A stretch of 64,000 nucleotides of DNA from contig JALJCO010003968.1 in the NCBI GenBank assembly GCA_023101725.1, positions 2,275,001 through 2,339,000 of the forward strand. The letters run 5' to 3'. Each line of letters starts with the position of its first letter. Position 1 is the first letter of the stretch. Shown one piece after another: positions 1-9,675 of this stretch. The notes under the pieces were generated by a model that ran no database searches, was not told where the DNA came from, and was given only the letters and a program-made list of their open reading frames with translations. Both the position numbers and the translations under genes were made by a program. This stretch comes from Atherinomorus stipes. Lineage: Eukaryota > Chordata > Actinopteri > Atheriniformes > Atherinidae.

Positions 1-45
1 GGACAACACCAATCTTTTTGTCCTCGTCACTGAAAAGCTTGTGTA

Positions 46-160
46 TGATTTCATTTCTGCAGGAATGTGCCGACCAAACTAACAGAAAATCTCCCTGCAG
101 CTCCGTCTCCTCCTCAGGAGGTTGTAACGGCTTCCAGCCACAAAGTTTCTAATAAATGTT
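46..160 (+). other. possible terminal exon of an unidentified gene at the window edge
   Basis: A pyrimidine-rich acceptor (tttctgcag) ends near 61 and an AATAAA signal lies at about 152-157. This pattern fits a last exon with a polyadenylation signal. In one frame the sequence after the acceptor reads about 30 codons to a stop that abuts the AATAAA. In another it reads through as a proline/serine-rich stretch. I do not recognise either peptide, and the upstream exons would lie outside the window. It could equally be chance. Confidence 0.2.
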
Positions 161-180
161 TCTCATCATGTTCGTGTCTT

Positions 181-2687
181 TTATCTCTGAGGGAAACTGA
201 TGTTTGTGATGATTCCAGTTTATAATTCTTCCCGTTGTGTGCGTGTGTTCGACTGCGGACTCGGTTTGCAATCAGGCCTTCATCATCATCATCATCATAA
301 TCATCATCATCACTGTTTATGTACCGCTCCGGTCAGACGAAGACAGATCATACGAGCAGAATTAGTGTAATATATCTTTAATATTAACTATTAACTGAAT
401 TCAGGTCATGTGTGAAGTAAATAATTCAGGGAAACTTGTTGCTGGAATATGATGCTGTTTTCCTCTTAAACTATATTCATACTCGCGCATCAGCGTCTGT
501 GTCAGGTTGGTGAATCCGTCACTGCCATACGTCCTGTATAGATCCACAGAGATTCAATACGAACTTCTTCAAGGCTGATGTGCTGCCACGTTCAACAGCA
601 CACAGCAACTCTTTTTTTTTTTATTCAAACATGAGTGTGTGGAGAAGCGCGTGTCTGCAGGTTACTGCTGAGTGTATGGGCAAATGTCTCCAGGTATCTC
701 GCAAAAAGGGACCAAAAGTCGCCGGGAATTTCATGCCACTGGCACTTAAAGTGCTGATGACACGACCTTAAAGGAATAGTTCACCCACAGAATGATTTAA
801 CTTTATTTTCCACTGACCCTCATGATGAGCAAGACTCTGGAGCACTTTTTTAATATCTCAAATGCAGCCGGCGATCAGGAAGGCTTCTCTTTTCCCCCCA
901 ACTTTCATATAATGGAGTTCGCCGGGGTTCGAGCCAAAAGGTCCATAAAGTCCACAAAAAACTTGTCAATATTCCTTCATCCTGCTCGTCCAGTGTAATC
1001 CAAGTGTCCTGAGTGGGTAGCATTCAGAATTTACTCCAGTGGAACGGAGGAGAGATTTGTTGAGGAGGCCGAGATCCAAAAACGGCAAACGGCAATTGCC
1101 TTATCTAGAAACAGCAAATGCCGATCCTGCAGCGGCCGTTTTCTCAACAGTCTGCCTCTGCCCAACAGCATGTCCGACCCTTCAGTGTGTTGCTACTGTG
1201 GACAGGTGGAAACGGAAACTTTGTTTTATTAAACTTGCTATACTTTAATCTACTGTTTTTAGCACATAATTTGTAAGTTTTTTTGTGTGTGTTTTGTCAT
1301 ATTATCTGATATATCCACATTGCATGGTATTCTAATTTCATTTAAACTCATTCAGCGTTACAACAAAACTCCCACCTTCATGCTTTACTATCAGGTCTAT
1401 TCTTTCACTGACCAGTGTGCTGCCAGTATTCACCAGTTTCATTTATGATTTTCAGCTCCAATATTTAGTCGTCAGGGGTTTTGCTTTCTTTTTTTTCTTT
1501 TAGAGCAAATACGTTGTTTTCTCTAGCAAGCTGACTACAGGCTGATGTAATGCAGTGTCCTTTTCACTGTCTGAGCTGTCACACAAATTAAATTTCCATT
1601 GACAACCTCTGTGCTGTGTCTAAAGCAGTTGTCTGTCTGATTTTCAGAACCAGACTGTAGAAGTAGTACCTTGAGGTCATTTTGGAAGAACTCTGGGTAC
1701 TTGTATTCCTTGTTTACTGGGGGTGTTTTGTACCTCTGCAGCTGTGCAATAACTTCTTTTTAGCTGGTTAAAATGTTTCTTTTGTAATTCTATGTGCAAA
1801 TCTCATGATTCCTTTTTCCTAGAACAATTGTCTTTTAAAGATGCAGATTAGAAAACAGCCACCCAAATGTCAAGGTTAAGTGATATACTGTACATTTTAC
1901 AGCAGATTCACACTGTGGTTTTTGCCAACTTATAAGTTAACTACAAGTAACACTAAGCAAAAATGTTCTAAAAAAGGTTAACTATGACAGGTTTGATGTG
2001 TGGGCTACAGATTGTGCAATTATAATATCCCTTTTTTTTTTAAGTAACACAGTGACTGTCATATTTCATTATGTTCATCTCTGCACACACTCTGTTATGT
2101 TTTTGCAGTGTATGTGTTTTTTTTAACACAGTGTGATTTGCGTAAAAAAACATGACATTCCACGCACATTTGTGGGCCGTCTGCATGCAGAATTTCTCCT
2201 TAAAACGCTCGTGTAAACAGAGAAAACAAAAACCCTACTTTTGTGTTTTTCAAGTTGAGCTTTATCGTGTAAACGTGGACTTAGTGATTGGTTGGAATAA
2301 CTGCACTTTTACCTTTTGGGCCAGGCATGTCCACCTCTGGTGCTAACACAATCGTGGATCACACAGAAGCAAGAGACATAATAACAATCCAGACAATTGA
2401 CTTAAGTTTTATTTAATCCGACAGCAGGAAGGCACACCAGGTGCCTGTCTTGTTTTCTAGCGTTTTTATTGAACTGTCGTCATCTGTGGGTTTTATGTTC
2501 TATTTAAGCGGCAACCTATGATGAGAAAAATTAAGCTACTTCCGGGTTGCCAAAAATTGTTTTTCACCCCGTATCTGCTAGGGGCTAGCTCCAAAACATA
2601 GTAAATCTCCAGACTCCCATGTTAAAAAGGCTAACTTCACAGCAGAAATAAACATGTTTACAGCCTGGTTCAAAAAATCATTTTAGG
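181..2687. other. gene-free stretch, mostly AT-rich with old repeats
   Basis: No exon with convincing coding content was seen on either strand. A (CAT)n microsatellite lies at about 281-315. A TTAAAGGAATAGTTCACCC-type repeat end begins at about 769, but its partner end was not found. The rest holds poly-T runs and short chance reading frames. The last 200 bases run into the foldback repeat. Confidence 0.5.
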
Positions 2688-3530
2688 TTTAATGGATTCT
2701 ATGCACGACTTAAAGGGATATTGTGTAAGTTCTCCTGTGTTTTATTCACAAAAACTGATTATTTGGTTCAAAAGTGTTTTTTCATTAATCAGTAATCACT
2801 CCCATCAACAAACTGAAGTGCTCCTCTAAGTTCTAATTTGCCGTTCGTATCATTCATTTACACATCGAGCGGGGCGGCTCGGTGGAGGCTGCCATGTCGT
2901 ATCGCCATGTTTTTGCGTTCGGGAGAAGCGTGACGGTAGGAAAACACAGAAACTCACCGGACACACCGGAGTTTTCAGCTCAGTTCGAGGTAATGCCTTT
3001 GAAAAGTCACCGCGCTGCAGAGGGGAGAGACTAGCGTCTCACTGACGCTGGGTTCACGTGCAGTCGGGCAGACGGCCGTTGGTAACAAACCAGATGTCAT
3101 TTTAATCAATAAAGCCGAGCGAAAGACGGTAAAACATGGGTCAGGGAAAACAATACGACATCGCCATGACAACCGAACAGATGTGGACTGATGTCACTGT
3201 AACTGACGGACCACGTCTTCATATAGAGGCCGGTGATAACTCTACATGCAGCGGATGTCGTCGGTCTGCCCGGTTTCACGCGAATGCAGCATGAAAAGTA
3301 CGAGGGAGCTGCTCCTGATTACACAGTGTCCCTTTAACTACTTCCTGAAGTTAAGGTAGCTCCTTTGTTTCCTGTCTTTCATTACTGGACAAACTGATTA
3401 ACCCAGGTGTGCCTGATCTCAGTAACTGGCCAGACACACCTGGGTTAATCAGTTGGTCCAGTAATGAAAGACAGGAAACAAAGGACCTACCTTAACTTCA
3501 GGAAGTAGTGGAGTCGTGCATACAGCCCAT
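2688..3530. repeat. foldback (palindromic) repeat, copy 1, interrupted by a MITE
   Basis: The right part, 3338-3508, is almost a perfect hairpin: CTACTTCCTGAAGTTAAGG at the left pairs with the run ending GGAAGTAG at 3508. The outer arms also pair: the stretch ending TATGCACGAC at 2709 pairs with GTCGTGCATA starting about 3513. The left arm is split at 2710-3337 by a TTAA-flanked MITE. A second, uninterrupted copy is at about 48549-48772. No coding capacity was seen. Superfamily is not assigned. Confidence 0.75.
2710..3337 (+). mobile_element. TTAA-flanked MITE, family A, copy 1 (piggyBac-like target site)
   Basis: The element is flanked by TTAA at 2710-2713 and 3334-3337. Its imperfect terminal inverted repeats read AGGGATATTGTGTAA (left) and AGGGACACTGTGTAA (right, reverse complement), 2 mismatches in 15. 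It has no transposase. The duplicated TTAA and AGGG/CCCT ends are typical of piggyBac-type or other TTAA-targeting non-autonomous elements. A highly similar copy lies in inverse orientation at 12765-13393. It sits exactly inside the left arm of the foldback repeat, where the right arm shows the uninterrupted sequence. Confidence 0.85.
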
Positions 3531-4423
3531 TGATGCCCTGCAGGTGGTAACGTCACATAAGCATTCCACCTTATTTCCGCTATAATGAGTACGTAGCTCA
3601 GAGCAGATTACACTGTAGTAGAGCTTAAGTGATGCTGAGGTAAAGTAAGGTTGTGGTTATTTGTCATTTTAATCCCCGAGAACTGAAACGATATAACGGA
3701 AAAATAAATTCTATTGAATGCGATCCATATGGAGTCCCTGCAGAAGTTTTCAAACAACTTGCATGAACCGACCAACTATACTTTTCATTCCACAACATCT
3801 AAATAACCCGTCTTCATACACAGGAGAAAGTCTGAAAGCTTTTATAATCAATCAAAACTTTATTTTGGAAGCACTTTTCAAACAAATTTTGACTCAAAGT
3901 GCTTTACAGTTAAAATCATTCCCATCCGGCCAACTCTCTGATCAACAATATAACAGTGGTCATGTAAAACACACATGCAAGCACCCCACCAACCCCCATC
4001 CCCAGCTCAGATAAATCAAGGTAAGTGTAAGGATAAGTGCAGATGGACAAGATGAGGAAACCCATCCAAAAGGGGGTCATCTGCACCGGGGGCGGCACAC
4101 AGGTCGAAACCACAAAGGCACACAGGTGAGGCGCCCATGGGAGGTGTGGTGGAAACATCAACCTCCACCAAGGCACCAACACCACTACCCCCATCCCCCC
4201 ACGGATACGAGTAATGAATGTTTGGGGGGGGGGGGTTGATAAGGAGAAGCATCTCTGCATGCTCAGGTGATGCAGACAGAGCTTGGGAATGTGATGTCAC
4301 ATCGCAATCCATCAGGTTTTTTGCAGACACCCCAGATTTATTATAGCAAATAAGTGTGGTCACAACCGGTTTCGAGTGATCTTCTGTCAGATATATTTTT
4401 CAACTATGGTGAAAACTCGTGTT
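3531..4423. other. gene-free stretch with old repeat material
   Basis: This stretch holds an AT-rich segment (about 3837-3910) and a G/C-skewed block with a poly-G run at about 4224-4236. Overlapping reading frames near 3916-4363 are low-complexity and resemble nothing I recognise. I see no splice-supported exon here. Confidence 0.4.
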
Positions 4424-4907
4424 TTAAAGGGACTTGAGGCAGGAATTTGAAAAAAACAAACACGAATGTCCCTTTTTTTTCATACTAATGGGTGATGAAG
4501 CGCTAAATACCAAAAATAACATTTCCACCCATGTTTCTCTCCGTTGCCTTGAACAGGCTGTGTGCTGCAAAATGCGCTGCAATTCAGTGTCCGAATTTCC
4601 CGCGCTGCCCTGCGGACGTGACGTCAAATGACCCTACATCCGCAGTTTTGATATAGGACGAAGCCGGTCGCGGTAAATTCAAACACTGTAAGCGATAGTT
4701 ATGGATTATTCTGCCGTCAGCAAACGATCCAGATCAACTGAAAGACCACTACAAAGTATAACTACGGAGAGAAAGGTGAGTAAACAGCATCATAGCTTCA
4801 GTTTGTGCTCGCTCCCGTGACGGCTTGGCTCGTGGCTGTAGTTACCTGAAGCGCCAATCGCGGCATTCGCGAGTTTCGTTTCTTAATCTTGCCTCAAGTC
4901 CCTTTAA
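4424..4907. mobile_element. TTAA-flanked MITE, family B
   Basis: TTAA lies at 4424-4427 and 4904-4907. The termini are perfect inverted repeats over 14 bases, AGGGACTTGAGGCA. The length is 484 bp and no transposase is present. Its ends resemble those of family A (TTAA-AGGGA), but the interior is unrelated, so it is a separate family that probably used the same type of TTAA-specific transposase. Confidence 0.85.
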
Positions 4908-5091
4908 AGGAGTCATCACCCGGAAATCCCACTTTTTCACGTTAAAACATGTGTACTGGAACGGGACCTCAGTTATAATGTGCCAGAAACTCCGGAGAGT
5001 GAAAGTGACTTGAGAGCGGGCTCTCTCTTCTGACCAGAAAGGGCCACAAGCACGCGCTCTCCACAGTACGCGAATTGAATTTCTTTCATCG

Positions 5092-5280
5092 AATGACGTG
5101 AACGAGAGAGGCTGCTAGCTGCTAAACTAGCCTCTTTAGCGCCACCTAAAAGCAGCTGATTACCTGCCACGGAGGAGTTATGACCAGCTGTTATGACATG
5201 AACTAGAGAGGCTGCGAGCGAGCTGCTAACCTAGCGTCTTTAGCACCACCTGAAGGCAGCTGATTACCTGCCACAGAGTA
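5092..5280. repeat. diverged tandem duplication of about 85-90 bp
   Basis: Unit 1 (about 5092-5176) and unit 2 (about 5192-5280) share the order ATGACRTGAAC, AGAGAGGCTGC, a variable stretch, TCTTTAGC, GCAGCTGATTACCTGCCAC. Fifteen bases separate them. The second unit differs by scattered substitutions and small indels, so the duplication is not recent. It sits in the segment that received the LTR retrotransposon. Confidence 0.7.
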
Positions 5281-5553
5281 GACCGTGGCAGGTAACTCCA
5301 ACGACAAGGAGGAGGGGGGAGATAGCCGTGCTGAGTTGCCTCGGCAGAAATTCAGCAGTTTTCAATGCTCTAACAGGAGGGACAGCACGACCAGGCACCA
5401 GTGGATTATATTTATCAGTGAGGATGTGCAGTCGGTAAGTGTTGCTGCTTGTGTAACTTATTATCTTTTGTGTCAGAGACCAGTAAACGGGGGTTGATGA
5501 ACGGACAAGCTGCTAATGTAGCTACAGAAGCTAACACTGTTTGGTTAACTTCA

Positions 5554-6573
5554 TGTGATGCAGCCTAAGGGGAGGACATGATTGTTTTTCTTTGCATGGT
5601 TTGGTTTGTATTTTCTTGTGTTTGTTGCATTTGAGTCCTGCCTCCTCAGCGGTTGGCATGGCAACCCTCACGTGACTGTGCTGCCCAATCCCCTGTTTGC
5701 CAATCAGTGCACCTGTGCTACGGCGGCAACAGGGATGAGACTTAAGGGGTTTCACAACAAGTGGCAGACGCGCTGCGTTTTGGGAAGGCCTGGGAGCAGT
5801 AACCACCACAGGATCCAGCTGGCAGCCGACCGCCGGACAGAGCACCACGACGCGGAAGACACTCAGCGGCAGGGGAAACCCTGCCTTGGCTGTGAGTAGT
5901 CTGTACTTGGGAAGCAGTGGTGCTCGTTAGACAGGAGCCTTGGGCTCGAGGGGCGTGTCGTGGCTTTGCTCGGGCTGGCTGTGTGTGTGTGTCTCTCCAG
6001 CAGGACGGGCAGGCCGAGACCGGGAGGAGCGGGCCGGGCGTGGAGACGGGAGCAGGCGTGGAGGCTGGAGGAAGCCGTAAGCGGCACCGCGAGCTGAACA
6101 CGAGAAGCGGCAGGGGGTAAAACCCTGCCCCGCCTGTAAGTGAGCATTGCGGTGCTGTGGGGATAATAGCCCTCGGACGATATCCGGTGTGTCACTTGGT
6201 TTGCTGCGTAGCTGGCTCGTTTCGTTGTGTGCCTTAGGTGAGGACGGCGGGAGTCAACCCGAGGAGGAGCATCCTCAAGACGCCATCCCGACCAGCTCGC
6301 ACCTGACCCGACAGCTTCCCTCCCCCTCAGCAGTTATTTTATTTTTTTATTCTTGAAACTTTTTATTCTTTACAGCCCGGGTTTTTAAAGTTTTTTACTT
6401 TTGGTCTTAGGACTTTTTACTTTTCTTTTTAAAATAAATTGTTAAACTTTTAGCTGCCTGTGTTCCTCCTTTTTTTGGTCACACCCTTTTTGTTGCTCTC
6501 ATTTAACAATTTAAATAGTCGGCCAAATAATTTCATCTTCAACATTGACAATAGTACACAAAACCCCCTTACA
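5554..6573 (+). repeat. 5' LTR
   Basis: It starts TGTGATGCAG and ends CTTACA, the usual TG...CA form, and is 1020 bp long. A polyadenylation signal AATAAA lies at 6433-6438. Compared with the 3' LTR I found only three one-base length differences, all in homopolymers (G run near 5950, G run near 6113, T run near 6342). Two short G/C-rich hairpins with donor-like sequences after them lie inside (5868-5885 and 6109-6129). Confidence 0.95.
5868..6139 (+). promoter_or_regulatory. two hairpin plus splice-donor-like modules inside the 5' LTR
   Basis: The first hairpin (5868-5885) pairs GGCAGGG with CCCTGCC across a GAAA tetraloop and is followed by GCTGTGAGT. The second (6109-6129) has the same 7-bp stem with a 7-base loop and is followed by CCTGTAAGT. 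A pyrimidine-rich acceptor-like site ending CAG lies between them at about 5993-6000. The repeat appears again in the 3' LTR (11761-11778 and 12001-12020). A role in leader splicing or RNA packaging is inference only. Confidence 0.4.
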
Positions 6574-6579
6574 TAATCT

Positions 6580-6598
6580 TGGCGCTGCAAGTAGGGTC
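6580..6598 (+). other. candidate primer-binding site
   Basis: TGGCGCTGCAAGTAGGGTC starts six bases after the 5' LTR. The initial TGG complements a tRNA CCA end, and the following C implies a G discriminator base, as in serine tRNAs. The remaining bases are only loosely like a serine tRNA 3' end from memory, so the primer tRNA is not assigned. Confidence 0.45.
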
Positions 6599-6616
6599 TA
6601 CATTTCCTGAGAGCTG

Positions 6617-7525
6617 GTGTTTCCAAAAAAAAGAGTAAATATGATGATGCCAGTGTATCCTGGTGCACCTTGGTTACCCAAATTTAAAGGGCCAGATGGT
6701 GACTTAAAATATGTTGATTGGAAGGAACAAATTAAAGGGCTTTTGGGCTCCCAGGAGCTAACAGAGGCAAGGAAGGTTGGTATTGTGTTGGGTGCGCTAA
6801 CCGGCGAAGCAAAACGGCAAATCACTGTCCTAGATGATGATGAAAAGGATCAGGCTAATAAAATTTTCCTTTATTTGGATTCTCTTTATGGCGACCAGAT
6901 CCCCACTCCAGCTTTGAGATCTAAATTTTTTGGTTGTATGCAAGGAAGAAATGAGTCTTTGCAGTCCTTTATTTTGAGGCTGCGTGAGTTATACAGCACA
7001 CTGAAACGTCAAGCCCCTGATAGTGCCCCCTCAGAAAGTGCCTTACGTGACCAACTGCTGCTTGGACTCCGTGATGGACCCTTGGCCCAAGCTTTGAAAG
7101 CTTATGCTCGCCACAACCCAGCCCTGGACTTCGCTGGCTTGCGTCAAGAAGCCCTGTTGCTGGATTCAGAATATGGACCCACACAGCCAGAGGTAACGTG
7201 CTCAATGATTAATAAACCGTGTGACTCTCCTAGACCCCCACAGGATACCAATTGGAGAGAACAACTCAAGCATGAGATCATGGAGGATGTCAAGGAGCAG
7301 ATGAAGGGGCTCACCCGGGATATTGTTGCCGAGCTGAAACCACTGTTGCAGTCAGCTTCACCACAACCCCAGTCTCCCAATCCGACTTGGACTCGCCAGT
7401 ATACTCCCAGGTTTTCCAAGGACCGGGATGAACAGGGTAGGCCTATCTGTCACCGCTGTAGAAAAGCTGGGCATATAGCTAGGTACTGTAGACGTGCTGT
7501 TACACCTGAGCCAGCTTTAAACTAG
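6617..7525 (+). CDS. gag: retrotransposon Gag polyprotein
   Basis: The frame is 302 codons and intact. The first Met is at 6617; Mets at about codons 9-11 are alternative starts. The product is the structural Gag of the Ty3/gypsy element, forming the cytoplasmic capsid that packages element RNA. Residues about 10-190 are capsid-like, with many Trp, Leu and charged residues. A single CCHC zinc knuckle (CHRCRKAGHIARYC, residues 278-291) near the C terminus is the nucleocapsid RNA-binding motif. The frame ends TTA AAC TAG, so the heptamer TTTAAAC at 7516-7522 directly abuts the stop. This is a canonical -1 slippery site leading into pro-pol. Confidence 0.93.
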   Translation: MFPKKRVNMMMPVYPGAPWLPKFKGPDGDLKYVDWKEQIKGLLGSQELTEARKVGIVLGALTGEAKRQITVLDDDEKDQANKIFLYLDSLYGDQIPTPALRSKFFGCMQGRNESLQSFILRLRELYSTLKRQAPDSAPSESALRDQLLLGLRDGPLAQALKAYARHNPALDFAGLRQEALLLDSEYGPTQPEVTCSMINKPCDSPRPPQDTNWREQLKHEIMEDVKEQMKGLTRDIVAELKPLLQSASPQPQSPNPTWTRQYTPRFSKDRDEQGRPICHRCRKAGHIARYCRRAVTPEPALN

Positions 7526-7557
7526 TCGACCCTGCCGCTGAGGTCCGAGCTGCAGGG
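7516..7557 (+). promoter_or_regulatory. predicted -1 programmed frameshift signal between gag and pro-pol
   Basis: The slippery heptamer T TTA AAC (7516-7522) is in register with gag codons and is followed at once by the gag stop TAG (7523-7525). Seven bases after the heptamer a hairpin begins: CCCTGC (7530-7535) pairs with GCAGGG (7552-7557). It continues through a C-U mismatch with GCT/AGC (7537-7539 with 7548-7550) and has an 8-base loop. After a -1 shift the frame is open to 9675. All three standard elements (heptamer, short spacer, stem) are present. Function is inferred from known retroviral and coronaviral -1 signals. Confidence 0.8.
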
Positions 7558-9675
7558 CTTGCTAACTCATCACCATCCACTAGGGCCCCTGAAACATTTG
7601 TTGGCCAATGCCCTACAATACAGATAGCCATTGAGGGAGTTTCATTAAACGGACTTTTAGACACAGGGTCTCAGGTTACGTTAATGGCAGAGAGTGTTTT
7701 TAAGGAGCACTTCACCCAAGCTAGGCTAGGTAAAGCTCCTACCTTGTTCCGACTAAGGGCTGCGAATGGCTTAGAAATACCCTTTATCGGTTATGCCGTG
7801 CTAGACTTTGAGGTCGAGGGTATTAAGGTACCAGAGCGAGGGGTTGTTATTGTTGAGGATGAGAAGTGCACACACCCCTTAATAATTGGCATGAATGTCA
7901 TTGTAGCTTGTTGGGACACCCTGTTCAAATGCCCAAAAGACTCTGCGCTTCCACAGGCATTTAAGGAACAGAAAGCCTGGCGGGATGCATTTGCCACGTG
8001 CCGCCGTGTTGAGGTTGTCCCTGCCGAGGATGGATTAATGGGATACGTGAGGTTGGCCTCCAAGCGCAGCATTACTGTGCCCCCAAAGAGTGAACAGCTT
8101 GTGTGGGGCCGCACAAAAATGGGTCCCGGGGGAAATGACTACTGTGCCCTTATAGAGGCTGTGTCCGGTGGTGATGTGGGTGTGGCTAAGGTCCTAGTGG
8201 TGGTTAGGAAGGGCAGAGTTCCAGTCCGTGTGTGTAATCCTCATTCATACAGTGTTTCAGTTGACCGATTTCAAAAACTGGGGCGACTTTATCATGTTGA
8301 TGACTCAGATGTGCATGGCTCTAATGATCTGATCCTGTCTCTTGAGGAGGATGGTGTTGTCCAGGTTTCACTGGTGGATGCTGCCGTCGCTGCTACCAGC
8401 CCAGAGCCCCCTCCAGGTGTGAGTGCATTGGGGGACCGGTCCGACTTAACTGAGCAACAGCAGGAAGAGCTATGCTCCCTCCTGCAGAAATGGGAGAAGG
8501 TATTTGCCCAGCACGAGGAGGATTTTGGACGGACCAATCTGGTGCAACATAGAATCCCCACCGGAGACGCTGCCCCGGTTCGAGAGAGGTACCGCCCTAT
8601 ACCACCAATGCTGTATAAAGAGATGAAGGCCCTGCTGTCAGGTATGCTTGAGAAAAGTGTTATAAAGGAGAGCTGTAGCCCTTGGGCTGCTCCAATCGTC
8701 CTTGTGCGTAAAAAAGATGGTAGCTGGCGCTTTTGTGTAGACTACAGGAAGCTGAATGCTTTAACTCACAAAGATGCCTTCCCATTACCCCGCATTGAGG
8801 AGACACTGACCAACCTGAGCCAGTCTGAGTGGTTTTCGACCCTTGACCTCGCCAGTGGCTACTGGCAGGTCGAAATGCACCCGGATGATCGAGAAAAGAC
8901 TGCTTTCACCACCCCGCTTGGACTATATGAGTTTGAGCGCATGCCATTTGGACTCTGCAATGCGCCAGCAACTTTCCAGCGGTTAATGCAGCAGTGTCTG
9001 AATGGACAGATAGCAGAGTCTTTACTGGTATATTTGGATGACATCATAGTGTACTCTGCTGATTTCTCTTCCCATCTCCAGCATCTTGATCAGGTGTTCG
9101 AGCGGTTGTGGCGTCATGGTCTGAAGTTGCGGCCTGACAAGTGCAAGCTGCTACAGCGAGAGGTGACATTCCTGGGCCATGTGGTGGATCAACATGGTGT
9201 GAGGCCGGACCCAGGGAAAATCCAGGCTGTCCTGGATTGGCCTGCCCCAACCACTGTCAAGCAGGTCAGAGCGTTCCTTGGCCTGGCTGGGTATTACAGG
9301 CGATTTGTTGCTGGGTTTGCTAAAATAGCACGGCCCCTGAACAAACTATTGACTGGCATCCCTGCGGACAGGAGGTCACAGTCCAAGAAAGTGACCTGGA
9401 CTTTTGAGTGCCAGAACTCTTTTAATGCTCTGAAAATGGCCCTAACCCAAGCCCCTGTCCTTGCATATGCACATTATGACCAGCCTTTTATTGTTTATAC
9501 GGATGCAAGTAACCAGGGCCTCGGGGCTGTTCTATCCCAGGTTCAGAATGGTCACGAGCGGGTAATAGCATATGCTAGCAGGAGTCTGCACCCATCCGAA
9601 CAAAATGATGCTAATTACAGCTCCTTTAAACTTGAACTGTTAGCCCTCAAATGGGCTGTGACAGAAAAAATTTAA
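7516..9675 (+). CDS. pol: retrotransposon Pro-Pol, 5' part: protease, reverse transcriptase, start of RNase H
   Basis: The frame is -1 relative to gag and opens after a stop at 7507-7509. Domains in order are: aspartic protease with the catalytic triad LLDTGSQ (DTG at 7660-7668); reverse transcriptase with FCVDYRKLN near 8731 and the catalytic YLDD at 9031-9042; and RNase H starting VYTDAS (catalytic Asp codon at 9502-9504). The enzymes copy the element RNA into DNA. The frame closes at 9673-9675, just after an A6 run (9665-9670), and RNase H sequence continues in the next frame, so a one-base length change there breaks the polyprotein. If translation begins instead at 7684, the protease active site would be lost. 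Confidence 0.9.
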   Translation, partial: FKLVDPAAEVRAAGLANSSPSTRAPETFVGQCPTIQIAIEGVSLNGLLDTGSQVTLMAESVFKEHFTQARLGKAPTLFRLRAANGLEIPFIGYAVLDFEVEGIKVPERGVVIVEDEKCTHPLIIGMNVIVACWDTLFKCPKDSALPQAFKEQKAWRDAFATCRRVEVVPAEDGLMGYVRLASKRSITVPPKSEQLVWGRTKMGPGGNDYCALIEAVSGGDVGVAKVLVVVRKGRVPVRVCNPHSYSVSVDRFQKLGRLYHVDDSDVHGSNDLILSLEEDGVVQVSLVDAAVAATSPEPPPGVSALGDRSDLTEQQQEELCSLLQKWEKVFAQHEEDFGRTNLVQHRIPTGDAAPVRERYRPIPPMLYKEMKALLSGMLEKSVIKESCSPWAAPIVLVRKKDGSWRFCVDYRKLNALTHKDAFPLPRIEETLTNLSQSEWFSTLDLASGYWQVEMHPDDREKTAFTTPLGLYEFERMPFGLCNAPATFQRLMQQCLNGQIAESLLVYLDDIIVYSADFSSHLQHLDQVFERLWRHGLKLRPDKCKLLQREVTFLGHVVDQHGVRPDPGKIQAVLDWPAPTTVKQVRAFLGLAGYYRRFVAGFAKIARPLNKLLTGIPADRRSQSKKVTWTFECQNSFNALKMALTQAPVLAYAHYDQPFIVYTDASNQGLGAVLSQVQNGHERVIAYASRSLHPSEQNDANYSSFKLELLALKWAVTEKI

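Noticed and set aside
281..315. CRISPR-like spaced repeat
   Set aside because: It is a simple (CAT)n microsatellite; no repeat-spacer structure exists in the window.
5092..5280. LTR pair of a small element
   Set aside because: The two units lie only about 15 bases apart and are diverged; a local tandem duplication explains them.
5531..6195. Overlapping 105-119-codon frames in the 5' LTR, repeated in the 3' LTR
   Set aside because: They occur on both strands of an identical non-coding repeat and overlap each other; they are G/C composition shadows.
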